Source: Prunella strophiata (lineage: Eukaryota; Chordata; Aves; Passeriformes; Prunellidae). From it: DNA of 64,000 nt. The position numbers were made by a program, and so were the translations under genes. This document shows positions 55,701 through 64,000 of this stretch, piece by piece; the first letter of the stretch is position 1, and each line of letters starts with the position of its first letter. The notes beneath the pieces are model-generated. The model ran no database searches, was not told the DNA's origin, and saw nothing but the letters and a program-made list of their open reading frames with translations. The DNA is taken from the NCBI GenBank assembly GCA_036583965.1, contig JAZBQD010000015.1, positions 83,711,309-83,775,308 of the forward strand, given 5' to 3'.

Positions 55701-58381
55701 CTTTAGCAAACCACGGCTGCTGCGTGCCATCCACCAGCTGTCACAGCCTCAGCCCAAAACATGCATCTCCCAGCAGGCTGGGACACTGGCACCTTCCTGC
55801 TGCTGAGCTTTTTTCACCTGTGCTGTGATTGTCACTGCCTGCTTCCACTCTCTCACCCTTCTCCTGGCTCAGTCCCAGGGCTCTGCCGCTGACATTGCGC
55901 ACTGACCTGCCTGGCCCTGCTGCTGCTTCACTTCCAGCACTGCTTGTGCCTATTGCAAATGAGCACAGTTAGGGAGAAATCACCTGCCAGAGGAGCAGTC
56001 TAACTGCCTACACCTCCTTTTTCTGAGCTTTTCCTACACCACATTCCTCCAATATGTTATAGAGAGGCTGGAAGAGGGACAGGCATACAGCAGACATGGT
56101 GGCAGCAGCCCTGGGAGCACAGAAATCCTCTGCCCAGCACTGGCACAATGTCTGTGCTTTGGCTTCCCTGTCTCTCGACTGCAGCTGAACACCTGGGTCC
56201 TGCTGCAGAGGCTACAGCTGGGCTTGCTCAGTCCTTTCAGCAAGCAGGCCATAATGCAGCAAACAGCATCAATGTGATTCTGTCAATGATTTTCTACATT
56301 TCAAGTCTATTGATGTAGATTTTTTTTTTTTTTTTACCAGCTTGCCACAAGGTGTGACTTTTCAGATCACTATATTATGTCAGTAAAATGTCATTACTAA
56401 CATTAAGCATGTACATTACTTAAAAGAGAACACAATGGACAGGGGAAAGAGTACAAATGAAGTTTAAAAAACAATTTTGAAATCAGCACATACTTGATTT
56501 TTTTTCCTCACTGGTGTACTTCCATCACTTTTACATTGGGACATGCTTCTTGCCAGGCACTGCCACTGGTTTTTATTTTATTCTTATATTGTAGTAGCTG
56601 AAGGCACAACCATTGTCTTTGGCACTGTCTCCTGAGCTATAGTAATGTGCTGGATTTCAGAGACTCTTATCAGCTCTGGGCTGAGTGGTCCTTAAGCCAA
56701 AGCCCCACTTTGAAAGGGAAATATGTCAATGCAAACATGCTGCCTTAGCATCTCAAGATTTTTCAGCTAATCTCTCACAAGGTACAAGAACCACAGTTTC
56801 AAGGACCCATGGCTAAAGCATATCAGGTTGCAATGAGTGCCGGGCAGCTTCCTTTTCATTATCCCAGGAAATAGATAAATTCTTTGCTAGCTTTGTGCTT
56901 GCAGAGTTCACAGGAATTATCACACAGGTATAATTCCTATTCTTAAGAAGAAAAAAAAAGAAAATCCAGCCAAGCAAACCTGCACTAGCAGTCAAATAAG
57001 AAATGTAAAGAAAATTAGACACTTCTCACAGTTTCTGTACTTTCTGCAGATGCACAATCACCCTTCTGGATAAAATTTTTCTTCACTACTCTAAGGTGTT
57101 TTCCTTGCTACAACTGACACACCCATATCTCCCACTTGACTTATTGTTACCCATAAACCTTAAGAGACTATGTCTAGTGTTATTTTGCATTCTGGCCAAG
57201 AAACCAAAGCACTCCTGCCTCTGAGCATCACTCTGCAGTCCTTCTCCTGGAGACATGGCATTTTCCAAAGCCTGGGATGAGATGCCGAAGCACTGATGTA
57301 ATTTGCCTGAGCTGCCAGGCCCTTCTTTTCCTGTTTCTCCTCACTTAACAAACTCCTGAATCATTCCAGCTCCACCATGCGACTCACAGCTTCCATAAAT
57401 AATTGGAAGCAGGAAGGACCCAAGAGCAATAAAAACAGAACCTGAAAGTGCTGGAATGAGATCGGTTACCTTGGTGTTTTGTTGGTTCTTTTTTTAATTT
57501 TCCATAAGGGAATCTGCTCTTTACAAAGGAAAAAAGAAAAGTCATCTGCTTTATTTAGCAGGAGTTAGCAATGCATGCTTTGCTTCCTGCAGTGGGCCAA
57601 GCTTATGTCACCAGTATCATATATTCTTCAAAGCCTTATACTGAAGCTGGGATGAGAGGACTCTAAGCTGGTTTGACTGAATGCAAGCCAGAGGAATAAA
57701 GTTCCTCTGATTGCTTCATGTTGGGCTGTTGTGGGTATTCATTCAAATACCTCACTTGGAACAGAATAATCCCCATTCATCTTCCCATTAATACTTAACA
57801 AATATTAATTAGTTAACCTTCAAACAATCCCAAATCCTGTGAAGTAGAACTTTGTCTACTTTATCTCCATTTTAAAAAGAAGACAAAAAGACAAGGGCAA
57901 GAATAGGTATTAATGCTGACATGGCCAAGAAGTCTGCACTAAAAACATGAGTAGAATGAAAGGGCTGCATTTTCTTGTCTGTCATATGATGTATATTGAA
58001 CTGAAAAGGTAAGTTGGATTGGATGAACTACACACAAAACTCTGTTATCTAAGCACCAGGGGCAGGAAGAGGCATTATGGAGTTTTGGCACACTATAAAA
58101 AAGTGTGGGAATAATATTGCAAGGAAGCAAACAAGCAAGGAAAGAAGTGGAGTTCAGGACCAAATTTCTCACCAACCACATAGGAAGCTGCACTCCAAAC
58201 CAAGAATCATTTAGTCCTGTGAGAGAGATTTAGCCTGCCTGTTTCCCACTCTACTCGACTGACTCTATTGACAGAGTGCATACGAGCACAGATGTGAAGT
58301 TACTACATATCTGGGGCAAGCTGGGAGCTCTGAGCTGTCCCATGCCACAAACAACCTCCAATTCACTTACAACATGAAGGT
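43749..58381. other. Intergenic, one CR1 fragment, possible non-coding elements
   Basis: Mostly AT-rich sequence. It contains the CR1 end at 48962-49282, a 12-bp tandem repeat near 50737-50760 and T runs near 53958, 54687 and 56321. A GC-richer patch lies at 55400-55930. The segment at about 53560-53800 carries TAATTA, a MEF2-type TTAAAAATAG and a RUNX-type TGTGGT within 30 bp. No gene is supported; open frames are under about 120 codons. Confidence 0.55.
48962..49282 (+). mobile_element. CR1 LINE 3' end, sense, with terminal repeat
   Basis: This 5'-truncated CR1 starts near 'gcctacaagagagatggaga'. It runs through 'acatgtgataggacaagagg' and 'gatgatctttgaggtccctt' to the diagnostic 3' repeat ATTCTATGATTCTATGA at 49264-49280. 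It is the cleanest CR1 terminus in the window and the best single indicator of avian origin. Confidence 0.95.
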
Positions 58382-58701
58382 TTTATTGATGATGTTAAAT
58401 GCAGAGCCAGTACAGGTTTCTTGGGGCACTCTGGATTCATCTGATCACTGTATCTTCTGAAGAATTCACCTCTGGATGTTTCACATGACCTCTTCTGAAT
58501 CTCTGTTCTCTTACCAGTGTCTGTGTTGCCAAACTGGATTAGCTGACCCATAGCACATTTATGATATGTGCAACCAAGAAAATAATTCCCAGACTGGCAT
58601 GCCTTTATTTGTACAGCAGAATTGTCACAGTGGGAGCATGTGCAAAGCAGCTCTGCATGTGGAGGGCTGTGCCTGAGGTGCAAATTTCCTTTTGAGTACC
58701 T

Positions 58702-58830
58702 TCAAATCACCCTGGGGATTGTTAACTCATCCATGATTGCAGCTTTGTTACCCATTGCTACAGGTTCTGGAACAAAATGGGATCGATGTTGGAGCATCTC
58801 TAATACATGGTCTGCTAGAAAAGAGCTCTC
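58702..58830 (-). CDS. Candidate terminal coding exon (unidentified)
   Basis: Seen: a pyrimidine-rich acceptor (TTTTTTTCTTTTAATGACTTCAAG, AG at 58832-58831) opens 42 sense codons and a TGA at 58704-58702. The product contains ADHVLEMLQHRSHFVPEPVA and MGNKAAIMDELTIPRVI. An AATAAA lies at 58387-58382, giving a possible 3' UTR of about 315 nt. Inference: possibly the last exon of a minus-strand transcript. The open frame is short, I recognise no family and no partner exon is proven. A second, cysteine-rich open frame lies just downstream (58363-58683). Confidence 0.15.
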   Translation of the reverse strand, partial: ESSFLADHVLEMLQHRSHFVPEPVAMGNKAAIMDELTIPRVI

Positions 58831-60159
58831 CTTGAAGTCATTAAAAGAAAAAAAGACATTTATATCATAATAAAAAAGAAGCAAGTAAAAAAAAAAGTAA
58901 AAAATCTCTGCAATTTGGATTCATTTACCGCTCTTTTTTCATTAATTGTGCCCCAGAGTGTTTTAAGGCATTTCTTTCCCTTCCAGCTCCCCACAGCTCA
59001 GGGGATCTGTCATACAGGTCTCTAGTGCCTCAGCTGCTCATGGCTTGGTCATTACTAGTGAGTTAGACCAGCTCCATTCTCTACAGAAGGGCACTACATG
59101 TTTCTTCTTCTAAATTAGTTTTTCTGCCAAACTGTGGCACTGACACCCTCTGGGTGTGATTGAGCCAAATTTCTCATCCACTTCAACGAACCTTGACTCT
59201 GCTCTAGGAGGATTAATGTCTTCCCACAGCTTCTGGGAACATGAAGTGAGATTGGACTGTCACTTACTGGAATCCCATTCTTCTGTCTTTTAGGGCAGCC
59301 TAAGTCTCCAGCATCCTATATATCTTCTATTTTCATTTCTTTCAGACTGTGTCAACCTACTCTTTCAGCTCTGTTTTAATTCCACACCACAAAATAATCT
59401 GCCTTGGCCTCCTATGAGGCTGAAAATTCACCAGTATGGCTTAATATGAGGAGGAAAAGTCATCCCAGACTTTCCTAGGTTAGAAGCCTTCAGGTATACA
59501 GAAGAGCTGCTCTCATGAAGATGCCACTGCCTCTAGCAATTTTGCTTGCTGAAAACCTGGCAGGGAAATATCAGCATTAGAAGCAGGTAGGAATATCTCT
59601 TAAAATATCCATGAATTCTTCACATTCTGAAGAAATCTGCTCTCCTTTACAATTGGACCCAGCACCTTGGAAGAGAAGATTCTCTGTTCCTGCAAATCTA
59701 ACCCTAGCAATATGAACTAAAAAGTTTTGTGGGTTTCTCTCCCCTAAAAATCTTTATGTGATGCAAGTCCTGGATCTGACTTCATTGGGATGACTGAGTT
59801 GGGCCAGGGCCAAAAAAAAAATCCTTCCTAGCTTGTTCTAGCTGCTTTTCTTGCCCTGGAGCAGGTATGTGGAAGCTGCTCAAATCATATCAAGCCCATC
59901 TCTAGAAGTATTAGGATATTTTTCCTAAGGCAAACATTCAAACTAAGAAGTGTTGCAACCCATATCAAAAGAGAATTTAAAACTAGGAAGAGAAACTCCA
60001 GATGAAGAAGGAAGAGATCTGCTGGATGTCTATCTTGTTGCCACTCCAAGAGAACTTTTCAGCACAGTAATGGCAGGAAGAGAGAACGAGCAGGCACCTA
60101 CCAGGACGTTCAGTCCAGGCCACTGGTAATACACATGCCCACATCACCCTTTCCCCTTC

Positions 60160-60530
60160 ATCACCTCAGCAAGATCCATCTTAAAAGCAGTCATGAAGTC
60201 CCACTTGTGGAGCTACTGTTCAAATAACTAAAAGCCATTTGGTAATTTCTAGCTTTAAATTTATTCCTGGTCATTTGTATTCTAAGGCATCCATGGCTCC
60301 TTTTCTCCTCTCTGGTATTTACCCACCTGATACATTTCCAGACAGCAAACACATCCCATTTCTGCTTCTGTTTTGCAAGGTTAAACAAATAATTCCCTTC
60401 AAATTCCTACTGTAAAGCAGGATCCCTGTTCTGCTGATCTTTCACACTGCCCTTTTCTGCATCTGCCAGCTTCAATTCACCTTTCTGCAGACACAGTGGT
60501 CACACCTATATGTGGTGTTGGAATTAAAAT
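60160..60530 (-). mobile_element. Ancient CR1/L3-like LINE relic, antisense
   Basis: The order of blocks matches old antisense CR1/L3-type sequence: 'atttccagacagcaaacaca' near 60336, 'ttttgcaaggttaaacaaat' near 60371, 'tgcccttttctgcatctgcc' near 60449 and 'cttcaattcacctttctgca' near 60470. It resembles the relic in PXDC1 intron 3 in age and orientation. Confidence 0.6.
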
Positions 60531-60943
60531 TAACTACTGCAAAACAGAGAGAAAAAGAATCACTTCTGAGGAGCAGCTTAAAACTTGTAAAGAAAACCAC
60601 AACAGTATTATAGCATACCATGTAACTAAAGCTCACTCTTTATGTCTATGGAAAAAAAGACTTTCAGAACAGCACTATGTGGCTCCTCTGTCCAAGTTAT
60701 ATCCTGTCTAACTGTGTCATAATCTGATACCAGTCTCAAAAAGCGGTTGATAGAAAATAAATTGTAAGGGTCATGGGATTTCCATTGTGTTGTAGTAACA
60801 TTGCTTCTCCCCCTGAGCCTGGGATTAAGGGCTTGAGGCAAAGATGGAGATCTCAAGTGAAAGCCTATGCACTGATTTCAGTAGGCAGAAATACAGCTCC
60901 AAGGAGTTATTTTCATATTTCAGAATCAATGAACCTTTGCAAG

Positions 60944-60982
60944 TCCCTTCTTTAGGCAGGGAAATTCCCTTCTTTAGGCAGG
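60944..60982 (+). repeat. 22-bp tandem duplication
   Basis: The 17-bp word TCCCTTCTTTAGGCAGG occurs at 60944-60960 and again at 60966-60982, an exact direct repeat with 22-bp spacing. Confidence 0.93.
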
Positions 60983-62789
60983 AGCAGAGAATGGTGTGTG
61001 GCCTGCCAAACATCAGGCTGTACATCCTTGAGCCCTGGTGCTTGCACTGACCAGGATGCATCCTACATTAGCCCTGATGCAGCCCCTGCAAGCAGCCAAA
61101 ACTGTTTTTGCAGCCTTTTGGCCACAGAGTTTTTCCCTAGAGCAAAGTTTGTGCAGTCCTTCCCTTGGAGCATCCTTGGACATGTGCAGAAGCTCTCAAA
61201 GACAGTTCATGAAAGACCATGGACATATTTTCTCAGTCCAGATGTAAAAATAACCTCATAATGAAAAGTAAAATGGCTTTACTCGGCTATCATTTCAGTG
61301 GCTTTGTTTCCACAGCCCCAGGAAGGATTCCTTCAGTTCTGAAGGTAGGGCAATGCAACCACAGCAGATACTATCAATTTGCCACATTAGAATCCTTCCA
61401 GGAAAAAAGCTTATCATCTCCTGATGACATTCTGTTTTGCATGGAGGAGGGGAAACCCAAGAGATTTCCACTGTCATCTGATTTTTGTCCTTCACACTAC
61501 AGTGGCAGCAACATCCTCTGACTATTGGCCAGATCTTCTCTGTAGGGCTGTTTTTGAAGCCATCAGAAACAGAGGGAATTCTTCCCTACTTGTAACAGAA
61601 ATAAAGTTCAGAACAGAAAAATGCCTCATGGCTACCTCAAGCAATTGCTTCACATCAGCATTTCTGACTGTTCTGCAATCCTTAAGAATAGTTCTTGTTC
61701 TCAGTGGACCAGGTTAATTCCCATTGTACATAGTTTGCAGGTTATATTTATGCACACATACTGTTATTGCCCTGCTCAGACACTGCAAAGATGAGCAACA
61801 TCCATGGGTTTTACTTTTGTACTTTCCAGCCTTTCTAAGGTCTGTGGGTCATGCTTAGTTTGGTTCATGTGACAATGGCAACAAGAAATGTTTGTTTCTA
61901 GGTCTTTTCCTTTGGAGCTATCTGAAATATACAAATAGTTTGCAGCACAAAAGCTCACCTACCTTTGAGTATAAAGTACATTCAAGCATGCCCACAATGA
62001 GCCTATGTGCTCCAACAGTGTTACCTATGCTAATAAACTGTGAGAGAGTTCCTTGGCATGAATGTAGCCTGCTCCAACTTTCCCAAGCAGCTTCTGGACC
62101 TGTTTTGGTAGTGGGATTCTGCCAGGAACCACACCCAAGCAGCAATTTGCTTGCAGCCACCTAGCACAGGCCAAGCCAGTCCACTAGTGTAGATGCAGGC
62201 TGTTCCATGCCAGCTGGCCTCACTGGCTGGGACCATTCCCAGGCATGTTTAATCAAGTGATACAAACCCAGCCTACATTCCTTTAACAAAATTACAAAGT
62301 CAAATCAAATTGTCACTGAAAAGCTGCTATACATATGGTTTTAATAGTGTGCTATTTTGCAAGTGTTTGGCATTTTCTGGGCTCACTACACTTATCCTGT
62401 GCTCCAGTTAAATACACTGATATAATTTCACAGTCAACAGTGGAGTTGCAGAACTCCAGCAAGGCTGTGATGGACTGGCTCCTTTGGACTAACAAGGATA
62501 GCAGAACTTAAGATTTTTCTAAGGTCAAGTTTGGCCATGACCTAAGTTGCAATCACTGAATGTTTTCTACGTGTCACTGCAATTACCTCTCACAGCCAGG
62601 TACCATCTAAATATTTCCAAGAAAGCAACTGCTCTCCTATTGTGCAAGCTGAGGTTGGAAACACAGATGTGATTGATTGGAGGTTGGGAAAACTCCAAAC
62701 TTCTATTTTTAACTCCAATCACAAGATCTAGGGTGTCCCATTAAATTACTGAAATAAACATAATAACTTCTTTCCTTCAAAATCAGCAT

Positions 62790-62990
62790 GCAGTGATTCC
62801 AGTTGGAAAAGGACTCCTAGAGTCCTCCAGCCCAACCTCCTGCTCAAAGCAGATGTAGTTAAAGCAAGTTGCTCAAGAGCTCGTGCAGCAGTGGTTTGAA
62901 CATCCCCAAGGGTAGAGAGTGTACAGTTTCTCTAAGAACACATTCCAGTGTTTGTCCACCTTCACAGTAGAAAAATTTCCATATACAAAG
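62790..62990 (-). mobile_element. CR1 LINE 3' fragment, antisense
   Basis: The antisense CR1 blocks are present: 'aaaggactcctagagtcctc', 'cagcccaacctcctgctcaa' and 'gtttgtccaccttcacagta'. The copy is moderately diverged and 5'-truncated. It is followed directly by the degenerate minisatellite. Confidence 0.8.
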
Positions 62991-63014
62991 TCAGAATTTT
63001 CCATGTTGCAGCAT

Positions 63015-63237
63015 GGTAACAACCCAGAACTCTGCTGGGGGCAACTGAAAACCTTCTAATGGCAACCAAGAACCCTTTTGGGGGGGAAACTGTGGGTGAC
63101 TGGGAACTCTTGGAAGCACCTCTAGGAGCATTCAGGGGCAACTGGAAGCAACTGAACCTCTGAGGACAACCCAGAACTGTGCTGAGGCAGCCAGGGATAA
63201 CTGTAACCCCCTGAGGGCAGCCCAGAACCCCAGACAT
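63015..63237 (+). repeat. Degenerate minisatellite
   Basis: Variants of a unit of about 30 bp built on GGCAAC(C)...AGAACCC..TGAGG repeat through the segment. ACAACCCAGAACT(C/G)TGCTG occurs both near 63018 and near 63165. On the minus strand the unit gives recurring VLGCPQ-type peptides in a 91-codon open frame, which is a repeat by-product and not a protein. Confidence 0.75.
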
Positions 63238-64000
63238 GTCCCTGGTGTGTCATGTGCACTGAAACTGTAAGAGTCAGCAAAGATTTTATTCTACTCTATA
63301 TGCCCAAATGAGCCAAATTTAGAATGAACTGTGACCTTAATTCACGGTATTCTCATATCCCAAAGGCAAAAGCTTAGCAATATATTTTTTTTCAATACAA
63401 GACTTAGTAGGTATTTGCTAAAATACTGTAGAATGCGAACATGGGCAATGCAAAGTTTGACAGCAAAAAGCCAGCCCCTTACTTCTGTTCCTCAATTTAG
63501 AGACAGATGAGCAAGGCCCAAGCAGGCATTCCCCTCCTTGTGCTTTTATGTATCTACACAATGCCAGCTATGCAGATGAACATCAACAAACCAATCAAAA
63601 TGTGCCAGTATTCTTCACCAGAGGAGTTTTATGAGACATGATTTGCCCTCCAAAGTAATTGCTCCAATCCCCTCATAAGGCCAGCAGAGCTCAGTTAGGT
63701 TCACCACTGATTGATGATAATTCTGACTGCTTCCATTAGGAAGCTTGCTGCACTATGAACAGTCAGGAAGAAAACCCCACTGCTGTGTTCATTAGGAGAA
63801 CTTCTGTGCTTTTTAATAAAAGACAAACCCATCAGAGCTGTGTGTCACAAGAGCTATCCACCATGCTGAAGTGCCTGGCTGGGTCAGGGCAGGAGATGGT
63901 GACACCATTCACTGAGCATTTAGGGCAGTGCAGGCACAGCCCATCGCATGATTAAGCCCTAAGAGAGGCATCGAGGATTAATTACAGGACCTTTTTTTTT

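Larger units (their letters stand above)
58831..64000. other. Intergenic right end
   Basis: No gene is recognised. Contents are an ancient CR1-like relic (60160-60530), a 22-bp tandem duplication (60944-60982), a CR1 fragment (62790-62990) and a degenerate minisatellite (63015-63237). The window ends in a T run. Open frames near 60998-61717 are below 105 codons and overlap one another in several frames. Confidence 0.6.

Overview
The window looks like a nuclear chromosome segment from a bird. Several CR1 (chicken repeat 1) LINE fragments carry the avian 3' end, including the terminal ATTCTATGA-type repeat at 49265-49280. Older CR1-like copies, low background CpG and one sharp CpG island also fit. 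I cannot name the species. There are no operons, phage genes, CRISPR arrays, intact retroviruses or recognisable tRNA/rRNA genes.

The one gene identified with confidence is PXDC1 (PX domain-containing protein 1) on the minus strand. Four coding exons splice cleanly: exon 1 at 22294-22549, exon 2 at 8796-8887, exon 3 at 8392-8509 and exon 4 at 5544-5655. Together they encode 192 complete residues plus a split codon. I recall the human protein as about 231 residues, so roughly 39 C-terminal residues are missing. I did not find them between 1 and 5543, so the last exon should lie beyond the left edge. Exon 1 sits in a CpG island (about 21880-23260) that must hold the promoter.

Layout: 1-5543 is PXDC1 intron 4, with a tail-to-tail CR1 pair. 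5544-8887 holds exons 4, 3 and 2, with an ancient CR1 relic in intron 3. 8888-22293 is the 13.4 kb intron 1, with a 506 bp perfect TA tract, a second GC-rich zone and a 34-base A run beside the exon 1 donor. 22294-23260 is exon 1 plus the CpG island. From 23261 to 64000 I see no certain gene. It is mostly AT-rich upstream sequence with CR1 fragments, microsatellites, a degenerate minisatellite and a recent 1.3-1.4 kb tandem duplication (32492-35173). Each duplicated copy carries a perfect 26-bp-arm hairpin.

Three minus-strand stretches in the intergenic part look like possible unannotated exons: 30051-30223, 43513-43748 and 58702-58830. They rest on splice-site and open-frame evidence only and are offered as hypotheses. 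I found no convincing new biological system. The most unusual items are the hairpin-bearing tandem duplication, the very long TA tract and the candidate exon at 30051-30223.
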